Positions 23,823 to 34,562 of a stretch of DNA of 64,000 nucleotides are shown here, one piece after another. Location: positions 43,664,663 through 43,728,662 of the forward strand of contig CM034239.1 of NCBI GenBank assembly GCA_019916065.1. The letters are read 5' to 3'. The position numbers were made by a program, and so were the translations under genes. The first letter of the stretch is position 1; the number at the start of each line of letters is the position of its first letter. Origin of the DNA: Vitellaria paradoxa (Eukaryota > Streptophyta > Magnoliopsida > Ericales > Sapotaceae). The notes beneath the pieces were generated by a model that was not told where the DNA came from, searched no databases, and worked only from the letters and a program-made list of their open reading frames with translations.

Positions 23823-24336
23823 ATGACTGTATCCTCCACTTTCTCTCTCATCTTCTCAATCTTCCTGATCACAACCCATTTCCACTTACTCTCCCACGCA
23901 TCACCTCTTGCTCATACGTTCCGGCGCCACGACCACGGCCAGCTCCGGACAGCCATCAGACAATCAACGAGCTCCACCGCGGACGGCGGAGCGGTGACGG
24001 TGGAGCTATGGTGCGTGGCGAAGAACAACGCCGAGAATTCCGCCCTCCAGACCGCCGTAGACTGGGCCTGCGGCCCCGGCGGTGCCGACTGCGGACCCAT
24101 CCAGCAAGGTGGGCCCTGCTATGACCTGGCCGACATACTCAGAATGGCGTCCTATGCGTTCAATGATTACTGCCTCAAGCACGGCATGACCGAAGAAAGC
24201 TGCAACTTTGATGGCACGGCTGCTCTCACTACTCTCAACCCCAGTAAGAATCTTTGGTTCAAAATTTAGGGCTTTGGTGGAGGGCTTCTTGATCACTAAC
24301 ACCCTAAACCTTTTTGTTCAATTAATTAATTTTATT

Positions 24337-24381
<45 letters not shown>

Positions 24382-25733
24382 TGGTGAATTTGATCTAATT
24401 TTGTTTCAATTTTTGGTTTCAGGTCATGGTAGCTGCAAACTCCCATCTAGGTAATTTACTGGATTTTACTAGCAAATCTGATTACATATGCATAATGTAT
24501 CTATATATACTTGGGTATGGTGTATATATTTCATTCGTATGTATTTGCATTGTTAATATTGTTGATCAGGATCTGAATGTTGAATTGTTAAGAGTTGAAA
24601 GATAATTGAACTCTAATCTTATACATGCCCTATTTCCGCAATTGATTAGCAAAAAAATATTACGCAATTGATGCCGGTTTCATTTCTTTCTTAAATTCAA
24701 ATTATGTAAATCTTCAAAGACACATAAAATGTTAAGTATACATTGACCCATATGCTGAATTTGTTAGTTTGGTAGAGAAGTTTTAATTCGGTAAAGCGCG
24801 TTTAAGCTTTGTGTCCAAACTCACTTAGGACCTACGTTTTTTAACAGTAATGATGAAGTGCCTACACTCTTGAAACTTTGTTGCATTACGGAAATTTTCT
24901 AAACTTTGATTTGGGGAATTTTCATTCACCGGCTGACATAACCATGAATGTGTTAAGCTATTACAAGGTGAATTTGGGGCGAAGTGGAAAGGGCCAAATG
25001 TAGTTGAGAAAATTTTGCACAAATCGTGGATGGTGCTATTCAATTCTGTAACTTGTTCAACTCAACTCAAGTCAACTAAGCCTTCTTTTCTTTTTCTTGA
25101 TATCTTACTAACAATTTGACAAAGTTTCCAATTTACGTTTTCATTTTATAAAAACTAAACACGAAAACTCATTTGGTAATTGTTTTTTTCTAAAAAAATA
25201 AAAATTATTTTCAAAAATTTTTAAATTATGGAGTCATAAAAAATATGTTATCTCAAGTTTTCATTTCCTCCATCACCACCACCACCACCAATCATACCTG
25301 CCGCCCTCTGGCCACCCCTGCCACCCACCTTTGACCGCACCACCACCGGCCACCCTTTCAAAACTGTAACTATCAACCAATAGCTATTGATATTAAACGC
25401 CTTTTCAAGTTTTTATTTTTTATATTTTTACTACTATGAAAATAAAAAATAAAAATCAAAAACTGAAAATTGATAGTTTTGTCAAATGGGCAATAATCTT
25501 CTGAGATTTTTGCTTTCTATGGAGTATATTTTGTTTTTAGCATCTCTATAATTTGTGTTGATTGGCAATGCAGCTCTACAATGAAGAATGGAAATGCTAC
25601 AGCGACATCAACAGTGGGACTTGGCCCAAGCGGTACCAGTGCAGATCAAAGTGGCAGCAACTATTTTGCTGGTAGACGGTGTTGGTCCTGGATCACCATT
25701 CATTTTTTCCTCGTAATTATACTGATTTTTTGA
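23823..25733 (+). CDS. Secreted X8/CBM43 protein, plasmodesmata callose-binding (PDCB)-like, likely GPI-anchored
   Basis: Probably binds callose (1,3-beta-glucan) at the cell wall and plasmodesmata. Three exons were traced: 23823-24243, 24423-24450 and 25574-25733 (stop TGA). Phases fit, giving about 202 residues. Residues 1-27 form a hydrophobic signal peptide. An X8 domain spans about 62-146, with WC (63-64), CGPGGADCGPIQQGGPCY (83-100) and Cys117, Cys127 and Cys145. The last Cys is coded by the 28-nt second exon (HGSCKLPS). A Ser/Thr/Gly-rich linker follows. The end (ITIHFFLVIILIF) is hydrophobic, as in GPI precursors. The spacer of about 35 residues between signal peptide and X8 domain is longer than I would expect for PDCBs. 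Naming a specific PDCB member is not possible; the X8 call is firm. Confidence 0.9.
24343..24381. repeat. (TTA/ATT)n microsatellite
   Basis: About 12 ATT units in intron 1 of the X8-protein gene, just before its short second exon. Confidence 0.9.
25165..25493. mobile_element. Probable MITE in intron 2 of the X8-protein gene
   Basis: The left end aactcatttggtaattgttt and the right end agttttgtcaaatgggcaat are roughly inverted. Beside them lie complementary A/T-rich inner arms (aaaaataaaaattattttca against aaaataaaaaataaaaatca). The centre is a C-rich caccaccaccac stretch. The borders are approximate. Confidence 0.4.
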
Positions 25734-26676
25734 GAACTCTAAATGTCACCTTTCATTTGTCTTACCTAGAAGTGATATAAAAGCATGGCCCTTTCTCTTC
25801 TTTTTTCTTTTTTATTTGGAGAAGTTTTGGTTGGCGGATTTTAGCTTACATTGGAATTCATGAATTTCTTCTGATATATCTTTATGCAATCCATTGAACA
25901 AAATCAATCTAGTCCAATTAAGTTTCTGAATCCCACTGGATCTCTGCACCCAATTTGGCTCTTCCATTGCTATTTTGTATCACCCCTTTTGAACTTCTCA
26001 AGGGGTCTTGACTCCTACTGATTTGGAACTTCTGCAATATTAGTTTTTGGGATAAACTCAATATGTGGATGGTTTTGCAGTAGTTGCAAACCATCTGCCA
26101 TTAGCTATGCTTGTCGTTCAATTGTGCAATTTAGGTAGGGCTGCGCACGGCCGAGTAGCGAGAATGTGTCTATTTAATTAGCTTATCCATTAATTATTCT
26201 TTCTACTTATACAGTGTTCTGTGCATCAAAATTAGATCTTAACCACAATCGATACCCAACAGGGTGGGTGTGTTGTGTTTGTGCTTTAAAAAAAAAAAAA
26301 AAAAAGGAAACATCTATGACCATAAGGGCATAATCAGATCTAATGTTTCGTGAATTGCTCTTTGTTGGTCCATTTCTCAGCAGCTACTTTAGATGTGGAT
26401 TCATTCAAGCCTTTCTTTAAGGGAGCTCTTCAGTTTGATCCCAATAGGCTTCTCTTTAGGGGTGAGTCTACACGTGAATTTTCTGTAAGTTTACCTGATT
26501 TGCATGGTTTGTGGACTATTGCGCTGGTCCTATGAGTTGACCCAGTACACAAACCTAAAAAGTAGTGGTTGCGAGTTTTCATTATCACAAAAAAAAAAAA
26601 AAAAAAAAAAAAATTCTAGAAATGGATTCTTGATTATTGTGAATGATGTTTTGTTCTCTCTCTCTCTCTCGTTTTC

Positions 26677-26710
<34 letters not shown>

Positions 26711-26799
26711 AATAAAGCTGCATCTCCAAAGAAAGAACATTTAATTTGGACCCATGCCACTACTGCATTGTAGATCTTAGATACCAAGCAAAAATACTA
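25734..26799. other. Intergenic DNA with simple repeats
   Basis: The first part is probably the 3' UTR of the X8 gene. A-runs occur at about 26287-26305 and 26588-26612, and a compound (TC)n-(TA)n-(CA)n microsatellite at about 26657-26710. No gene was recognised. Confidence 0.5.
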
Positions 26800-27030
26800 A
26801 GGAGGGGGGACCCCCACAAAGCAGGGCCACATTAGAAGCAGGGCCACATTAGATCTACTATTAGGGAGTGAACCTGAGCTGGTGAACCATTCTACAAAAC
26901 TCACAAACCGGGAAAATATAAGCAAATATGTGAGTGGCTCAAAGGAATTGACAGCAGCTAAATAGTTTCGAACCTGATACCTTGGGGGAGGGTGCACACC
27001 CCCCATATCTCAAGTCATTCTTCACCATGA
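26800..27030 (-). mobile_element. Possible SINE-like fragment
   Basis: On the minus strand the sequence contains ggtatcaggttcgaaact, close to the pol III box B (GGTTCGANNCC). It also holds a short tandem duplication, agcagggccacattag, at about 26819-26852. Box A is not convincing and no target duplication was found. Confidence 0.3.
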
Positions 27031-27377
27031 AGATTGGCTTACGGACTCAAATTCAGGATTTCTTAATTTATGGCTCTTTCACTCTCGTTTCACTGGCTTT
27101 ATGTTGTAATTTTAACACACTGAGCAACAGAAAGCTAATTGTATTTTAACCACAGTTTGGGAGTAACTATAATTGATAATATTTTAGTAGCAAGATATGG
27201 TTTCTGATTTTTGCTATGATCCATTGAATTAATTAAAGAACCAGCACTGTAATTTTGTGAGAGACAAGATTAATTGCACTGTGTTGCTAACATATATTGT
27301 AAATTAAAGAACCAGTAAGAAATGCAAATGAAGAACAAACAAGCCCATAGAATTTCATATGAAGCCTAATTTTCTAG

Positions 27378-28041
27378 GCTACGTTTGGAACATAAATTTG
27401 TGGAGGGAAAGGAGAAATTAAAAAAAAAATTGTAGAAATATAAAATGAAGTGAAAGTCAAATTTATTTTTTACTTTTTTATAGAGTTAAAAAATAAGATT
27501 AAAATGAATAGATATTTATCAACAAAATCTTGGTTAAGCATACCAAAGTTACACAAATTATAAATTCTATTTTGGCTTCGTTTGGAGCTTCAAAAAAATC
27601 CAAAAAAATCCAAAAGCTGACACGGTCTGCCGCTGACACATCTGTCAAAAAATTTGGAATGCCGTTGGAACGGACCAAAAATGGTGCGTTCCAACGGATT
27701 TTGCCAAAATTCAAAAAAAAGTGATCTGACACGTGTACAAAAAAATACACAAAACTCCAAAATTTTTCAAAATCTTCCACTAAAATTTTGACACGTACAA
27801 AAAAATACACAAAACTCCAAAATTTTTCAAAATCTTCTACTAAAATTTTGACACGTGTCACTTTATATACTTTTTAACAATTTTATATCAAATCAAATAA
27901 AACATTCAACAATTATTACACAATAATTTCAAAATACACTTTTGAAAATTTTTAGAAATTTTTGGATTTGGTTGGGACTCCAAACACACCCTTTCTCTTC
28001 ATTTTTTTCTTTTTCTTCTCAATTTTATATTCCAAACATAG
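27378..28041. mobile_element. MITE, family D, split by a nested MITE
   Basis: The left part (27378-27573) begins ctacgtttggaacataaatt and the right part (27992-28041) ends tatattccaaacatagc. Put end to end they resemble the intact family D copy at about 47734-47985, which has tatgtttggaagataaattt and aaatttatattccaaacata ends. The interruption at 27574-27991 is a separate element. Confidence 0.7.
27574..27991. mobile_element. Tourist-like MITE, family B, nested in family D
   Basis: It begins GGCTTCGTTTGGAGCTTC and ends GGGACTCCAAACACACC(C), imperfect terminal inverted repeats, with TTT on both sides. Inside is a tandem duplication of about 63 bp (about 27728-27857), each unit running from acacgtgtac or acacgtac through ccaaaatttttcaaaatctt to taaaattttgacacgt. 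A relative lies at 30704-31088. It is non-coding. Confidence 0.7.
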
Positions 28042-28767
28042 CATTAAGATTGAGAAGAAAGAAAATTCAAATAATACATTTGTGCTTTCTCATTTGCATA
28101 CTTTTGCAACTGTATCCCTAATTCAGTTTGATTTTGAAAGAATACATCTCTCTTTTCCCTTGAAATGTTGTGAAAATTCAACACTGTTGCAAGATCTTTG
28201 AAATTTAAGGATATTATTAATTTTTGAAAATCCCCCCCCCCCGGGACCATTAGTCGCCAATAGCTTTCGGGCCTAATGCCGGCAAATTTCAACCACTAAC
28301 GTTGGAAATTTATAAATAGTTACAAGGTCAATCTGTTGAGAAATAGAATTTAAGATCAACTTATGCACATGGGACTGTGTTTGTCCGTCCCCATCAAGGC
28401 TTTATCATATGCATGTATTAATTAACAAACACCCTCATCTTAGGTAACCAAATACGACAAGTCTTTCCTAAGAACAAATTAAAGTAAAACAAAACACCTT
28501 CATGAATATCATAGAATCTCAAACGTTGAACAATTCGCTCCATTATTCTACCAAACCACTCTGAAAAGTTCAACTCGATCGCCTGCCGATGACCGCAGTC
28601 GATAGAGTAATTCATCTAATTAATTATTGGCGTGTAACATTTGTATACTAATTATGAGAAAAAACAAAAAGATAATAAAATCAAAATCATATACAGTACA
28701 AAGCAAAATTAATAGTGGGGGAGAGATTGAGAACTTAACTATAGGAGTAAATTATATATGAAGAAAT
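28042..28767. other. Intergenic DNA downstream of the ATL gene
   Basis: It contains a poly-C run at about 28231-28240. The stretch next to 28768 is presumably the 3' UTR of the minus-strand gene. No other feature was recognised. Confidence 0.4.
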
Positions 28768-29484
28768 TCATTGTCTCTCAGGATCTTCAAGCCCATCTTC
28801 TTGTCCACAGGATTGAATTCTTGGTGACGATCTCTCTCTACTAAGCATCCTCCGAAAAGAACTTAATCGCGAGCTCGATTCGTTGACTTTGGCAATGGGT
28901 TGAGACGCGCCGTCTGATGTACCTTCCGCGTTCGTGACGATTGTAGAGTTGACGCGTTCGAGAGGCGGAGCCGTGGGCGGAGAACCGCCACCACCGGCTG
29001 CCACCGGCTCCTGGGGTTCCTCCAGCGAGAGCCGCGGCTGAGCCTCCGTCCGGCAAATGGGACAAGTTGACTGTGAACTAAGCCATTTATCGATGCACTC
29101 TGCGTGGAAAGTGTGCTTACAATTTGGTAAAAGCCTAGCCATTTCATCGTCCTCTAAGATGCTCAAACAAACCGCGCACTCTACGTCATCATGGGTGGCG
29201 GTGTTAGTTTTTTTGTAGACGAAAATAGGAAGAGAGGCGATGACCGCCGGATCGAGCCCGGTCTTGGGTGGCTCGGTTTCGCCGTGAGCCTGAGAGACTG
29301 CCAGACGCAGCTGCCGCATGGCGGCCCTCCGGCGGGCCTGGCGACGGAGGATACACCTCGCGTATATGTGGAGAATGGTGACGATTACGACCACGACTGA
29401 TAAGGAGATGATTGCCGTGAGCATGATCTTGCTGTTGAGATCATACTGGTCTCTCCTGTGAGGTGGCTCAGGCTTCTCGGGCAT
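28768..29484 (-). CDS. ATL-type RING-H2 E3 ubiquitin ligase
   Basis: Membrane-anchored ubiquitin ligase of the plant ATL family. The intronless 238-codon frame fits the family. A single membrane segment spans about residues 20-42 (IMLTAIISLSVVVVIVTIL), followed by a basic stretch (RRQARRRAAMRQLR). The GLD motif is at 76-78 (KTGLDPAVIASLPIF). The RING-H2 finger has Cys103, Cys106, Cys122, His124, His127, Cys130, Cys141 and Cys144, with the ATL spacing C-x2-C-x15-C-x-H-x2-H-x2-C-x10-C-x2-C and the WLSSQSTCPICR end (Trp before the seventh ligand, Pro after it). The C-terminal third is low-complexity and Ser/Arg-rich. The family call is firm; the member number is unknown. The opposite-strand frame at 29191-29400 is a shadow. 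Confidence 0.95.
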   Translation of the reverse strand: MPEKPEPPHRRDQYDLNSKIMLTAIISLSVVVVIVTILHIYARCILRRQARRRAAMRQLRLAVSQAHGETEPPKTGLDPAVIASLPIFVYKKTNTATHDDVECAVCLSILEDDEMARLLPNCKHTFHAECIDKWLSSQSTCPICRTEAQPRLSLEEPQEPVAAGGGGSPPTAPPLERVNSTIVTNAEGTSDGASQPIAKVNESSSRLSSFRRMLSRERSSPRIQSCGQEDGLEDPERQ

Positions 29485-29700
29485 GGTTGGGTGGAAAAGG
29501 GTGGAAAAGAAGCTAGAACTCTTTGATCTACAAATGGGGTTTCCAAGATTTCTAGTTGTTTTTTTGGTAACTTGGTTTTATATTTATCGTGGGTGTGAAT
29601 ATTGGGAAATACGTGGGCTCGGAGAAGAAATTAAAGGAAGAACCAAACCAACGACGATGACTCTAAGTTTTTCCAGAGTTTGACGGTTGAATGTTGACTT
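29485..29700 (-). promoter_or_regulatory. Promoter of the ATL gene with TATA-like and W-box motifs
   Basis: Reading toward the gene, ataaatataaaa at about 29576-29587 is a good TATA-like box roughly 90 bases before the ATG. Two TTGAC W-box cores lie at 29680-29684 and 29694-29698, on the + strand and close together. W-box pairs are typical of WRKY-controlled defence genes, a class to which many ATL genes belong; the functional link is inference. Confidence 0.5.
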
Positions 29701-30703
29701 CTCTCCAACAAATTTACATTTTAATTATATATAATATATATATATTTTTAATCTTTGTTGGTTCTGTTAATTCATTTTAGAGGGTTCGGCTTGTGCAAAG
29801 TTGCTAACTCCATAATTCATTTTAAACCCACACAAATAGATGGATAGGTGAGATAGCACAATCCCTCCCAAGTATTCTCCTTCACGTTAAAGTGAAAGTT
29901 TTCTTTCTTTTCGGACGGGAGACGGGAAGAAACGCTAATTCCCCTCATATATATATATATATATATATATACGTATGTGAATGTATGTATATATTAGGGG
30001 AAAAAAACTTATTTTTTTAGAATGTTATGGATGTTCCTTGGACTCAATTTAATTATTAATTAGCAATTAATTGAATGCTCTCAATAAAAAAAAATTAAAG
30101 CATTAAATAGATAGACAATTTTAATGTGAAAAATTTTTAAGAAAAATTTATAAGAATGAACTCAAAAAAGATTGATGAAGCAATTCAACATATGATTTAA
30201 TAAAGCGAAAAATCTTACCAGAACTTGACATGCCGCGAATTCTCTTGAAAGAGAGGACAATTATCCACTGTGTGAATAATTGTACAAGGTTTTACAATTA
30301 ATTATATGGAATTCAACAATCCTAATGGATCAAATCGTCTTATCAAATCACCTGTGAAGGCAGCGATAGTCATAATTAATCCTCGCTAAATCATCAAACT
30401 CTTCAACCCAGAATCATATGAAGATGAATATCAAATCACTTGAACAATTCTTAATTTACCAGAGCGGTATAAATCGCGTTTTATTCTGATATATTTTTTC
30501 ATGTATTTTAGAATACTCTATAAATCTTAAATTTTGAAAAAAAAAAAAATTACATATGTATAGTTTCAAAAAGTGCCAAAATCCTAAATATATATAGATC
30601 CCAAAATTTGAGCAAAGTTCTAAATATATAATCTCAAAGATTCTATATATAAGGTCTAAGAGAATCCCAATCAAACATTGGTTAAAAGTTCCTCAAAATA
30701 AGA
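29701..30703. other. AT-rich intergenic DNA with an (AT)n microsatellite
   Basis: An (AT)n run lies at about 29946-29971. No gene was recognised; the short reading frames have no known domain. Confidence 0.45.
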
Positions 30704-31088
30704 ACTCTTTCCGTTTGAATCTTCAAAGAACTTTAAAAAACTCCAAAAGATAGAAAAAAATTTAAAAGTTCTAATTTTTTTAAACTTTAAAAAATTTCAA
30801 CTTCTTCACAAAATTTGTAAAAATTCGTTGAAACAAACTATTATAGTGAATTTGAGGATTTCGACAAATTTTTTAAAAAGTTAGACTGACATTTGTATTA
30901 AAAATTTTCAAGATTTTTTTACTAAAATTTTGTCACATGTCATTTTTTATATAAATTTTAACAACTTTATATCAAATCAAATACAAATATTTAACTATAA
31001 TTTCAAAACAATTTTTTATATTCCAAATTCCAAAAAATTTGACTCTCAGTTAACTTTTAAATTTTTTTTCACAGTCCAAACGGCATTG
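30704..31088. mobile_element. Tourist-like MITE, family B, second copy
   Basis: It starts ctttccgtttgaatcttcaa and ends cacagtccaaacggcattg. Inner blocks (taaaattttgtcacatgtca, aactttatatcaaatcaaat, atttcaaaacaa) match the family B element at 27574-27991. A short direct repeat of about 37 bp (ccaaacggcattgc.caattt) follows at about 31077-31143. Confidence 0.6.
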
Positions 31089-31645
31089 CGCAATTTCTAA
31101 CATAACAAAGGTCTCCAAACGGCATTGCACAATTTCTAACATAACATTCGTTTGTTTTGTGAGACATCCCGATCAAGCACAACATACTTTGTTGTTTTCA
31201 CTAGATCTTAATCAATTTGAAGATCTAATACAATTCAACAGGATATTCAAGACCAAAATAATTCAAAACTCTTGATTGGCTCACAAATCCAATCCTAATT
31301 AGCTTCTATCACAAATAATCATAATTCAATTACAATCAGGCTTTGTAAAATGAAATTCATTCTTAATTTAACCTATTTTCATGTTCAATATTAGAAAATT
31401 AATTTAGATTGATATTTCCTAAGAATGACTTTCTTAGGTTATGTGAGAAAAAATATCCCATAATTTAAGTAATGGAATAATCATTCTTCTCCATTTCAAT
31501 TAAAATTTGATTAAAAAAAAAGTAACTATTTTGCAATCAAAAATTTTTCTTGATCACCCTCTTAGATAGTAAAGTAAACATTTCACCTCTGAATGGATTT
31601 TCAATCTACATCTAAACTTAGGTTGTTCAATGATTGGTTTACCCT

Positions 31646-32165
31646 GGGTCCATTTTTTTGTACAAATTCATACTTTAGCTATTCCAAATGGCTAAACAAT
31701 GTTTATTGACATACTTTTTAATAACTAAATAAATTTTGATCCAATTCAAACTTGAATCATAAAATGACAATTTTATCATTGGGTCTATTTTTTTTACTCA
31801 ATTTTGTAATTTGAGCTTTCCAAAATGCTAACAAATATTCATTAACATATTTGTTAATAGCTATGAAAATTTTGGCCCAATTTGAAATCAAATCATAAAT
31901 TGATGATTTTACTCTTGGGCTTTTTTTTTTTTTCCTTTTTTTTTGTCTAGATCTACATTCTAGGCTATCAAAAAGGCTAATAAATATTCATTGACATTTT
32001 TCTTAATAGTAAACTAAATTTCAACACGATTTGAATTTAGATCGTAAATTAACCATTTTGTCTCTGGACTCATTTTTTTCCTAAATTTGTAATTAGAAAA
32101 TATTTATTGACATAACTTGATTTGATTTTAAACTGTAAAATGAATATTTTATTCCAGGGCCCCCT
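31646..32165. repeat. Tandem repeat, period about 134-147 bp, about four diverged copies
   Basis: Units start at about 31646, 31781, 31917, 32066 and a final start at 32157. Each begins gggtc or gggc or ggactc plus a T-run. Each then carries ttcat/ttgtaattt..ctattc, gctaa..atattcattgacat, ttaata..aaa.tttga.c.a.tt.aa and aatcataaaatgac.attttat. The last full copy is shortened. Confidence 0.7.
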
Positions 32166-33397
32166 TTTTTTGGCTCAGATTGGCATTCTAAGAAATAAAA
32201 CTTATTTTTATTGTTTTAAAAATTAATATTAATAATTTTTATTATATTTTATTTTATTTCATTATATTAAAAATATGTAACAAATTATAAAAATTTAAAT
32301 GTTTACTCCATTTTTACAATTTTTATGTTGGTAGTCAAACAAAGAAATGAAAACAATTCTATTCTTGCCTCTCATTTTACTTCATTCTCTCGTGCAAAAA
32401 CATGGTGTTAGGACTTCGTAGCACGATTAACAACAAATGTGCGTAAAATTCTTACCCGCGCATATATTTTGTGAGAAAGGAACAAAGTAACCACAAATTC
32501 TGCATATGAGATAAAACTCAAATTTGATTTCATACTAATTAATGAAAGAATGCACAATTTTACCAAATTAGCTCGTGTGCAGGGATAAAAATTACAACTG
32601 CCCGTAGTCACCATGCCAACCGAATGAACCCAAAATAAGTCTAAAAAAGAAAGGAAAGTTAGATAAACTGACCAGAGAGAGTTTTCAACCAAGAATTTTC
32701 CGATAACAAAGTCAGAAAAAAGTCAAGAGAGTGACAAATAAAATGCAAGCATTCAGTTGACAATAATAAGTATATCTAAATTTTGGTACTATGTGTTGTA
32801 TTTATAATAAGATAAAGTGAATAAATAATTACCAAAATAATTAGAAAAGCAATAATTTCCCCTCTCTTATACATATATTTTGTATATATAACGGTTTACT
32901 TTATATTAAATGCTTATCATTAGTATTTAATGCGTGTGGGAGGAATCAGAATAATAGATGAGATGTGGCCCTAAAGAATGTCTTAACGTCAAATCTGTCT
33001 ACCACTTATAAGGTAAGGTAAAAAATTAACTGAGTTCACAAAATAGTAATAAATGAATCGAATTTATTACTAAATAGTATTTATGATTAAGATTAAACTA
33101 ACATTTATACTTTCTGTTGTGAGACTCAATTATTGTGGTCACTGAATGCAACCAATGTCGAACATCTGTTGCTCGGCACATATATGTTCAAGATGATGAC
33201 ACGTGTTCTTAGTATTTTTTATACCAACAGCTTGGTGAATGTTTTTGACTCAATTACTTTTGATTTGATTTTGTTGTTACAAATCATATCGAAATATAAA
33301 TTGGTAAGTTTTAATATATAATCTAAACTCATTAATTGCAGAATTGGACATTATATTATCAAAGGAAAAGGTAAAACGTTTATCTAGCTACTTCACT
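32166..33397. other. AT-rich intergenic DNA
   Basis: No gene, RNA or repeat border could be supported. The minus-strand frame at 32408-32692 (94 codons) shows no recognisable domain. Confidence 0.4.
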
Positions 33398-33406
33398 TAA
33401 ATACAA

Positions 33407-34553
33407 GAGCAAATTATACTTACAGCCCTTCAACTATAACTTAGTATCACTTAACCCATCTCATCAAAAAAATTCAACACTTACACTTCTTTAACTATGA
33501 AAAGAATTGACAAGATTAACATCGTTAATCAAGATGATGAAAAAACATTGTTAGCCTCACTTAATTAGCAGATAATCATGGTTTTTCTTGCTCGTGTACA
33601 TATTTTTAATTTTTAACTCGCATTTCAATATAAAATATTTTAATTTTTTAACATACAAGGTGAGATTAATAAAATTATTTTTGTACTACACCTAATCAGA
33701 GTAGATCAAATAATTTTACCTACTCTCATTTTAGTCCAAAATCTTTTGAGATTTTAATTTTTGACCCTACTCTTTTTTTTTTTTTTTTGGGAGGGTAAGT
33801 TTTGGCCTTATTCTTATTTAATTAGGATAAGATTGTCAATTTTCCCGTCCCATTGTTATTCGTAAAACGAGATGAGCCCCAAGCAAGATACTAGTCATAG
33901 AGCAGCACAAGAATAAAAGAAGAGAATTACTTAGGGAAGACGAGATGGCGAGGAGGCCTACCATGTTGCCATCTCTATTTTAAATCAAGAAATACTCTGT
34001 GCTCCTTTAGGTCTATTTCTCTTCACTTTATTATTTTTTAAGTTCAAAATTTGTGAATTTGTTTTTTAATTTTTGTTCTGTATCGTGTTTTTGAATTTTA
34101 AGTTTATTGAGAAAAAAATTTAAAATAAAGATAAATTAAAAAATAAATATAATTCATTTTTTTGTTAAATTATAAAGATGAGAAAAAAATTAAATCAACA
34201 TTTTACAACAATTATTTTAATTTATTATTTTATTAAAAAATGAACATGTATAGATAATTTTACAAATTTCATTATATATATATATATATATATGATAAAT
34301 TAGATGCACCTCGTCTGAACATTTGACTAAGTTTAGGTAAACTAATCATTTAAACATTGCAATGACACCTCTAAGTTTGGTTAATTTTCTGTTAATTAAG
34401 TGAGGTTAAAAATATTTTTTTTATTATTTTGACTAACAGTGTTAACCTTATCAATTTTTTTTATAATTGAGGAGGTGTAAGTGTTACTTTTTTTAGATGA
34501 GAATGTCAAGTGATATTGAGTTATAATTGAAGGGATGCAATTGTAAATTACCC
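33407..34553. mobile_element. Second MULE-like element with terminal inverted repeats and 9-bp target duplication
   Basis: The left arm (33407 to about 33575) matches the reverse complement of the right arm (about 34389-34553). Shared blocks include cccttcaa.tataact, atatcactt, aacacttaca, aattga.aaggttaaca and cctcacttaatta.cag. The flanks are TAAATACAA (33398-33406) and TAAATACAG (34554-34562), identical at 8 of 9 bases, as expected for a Mutator-type insertion. It is 1147 bp; no transposase was recognised. Confidence 0.8.
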
Positions 34554-34562
34554 TAAATACAG

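Noticed and set aside
24006..24302. 98-codon minus-strand frame over the X8 gene
   Set aside because: Shadow of exon 1, which has a signal peptide and X8 motifs on the + strand.
26504..26787. Frames across the poly-A and (TC)(TA)(CA) microsatellites
   Set aside because: The translated Lys, Leu/Ser and Ile/Tyr runs come only from simple repeats.
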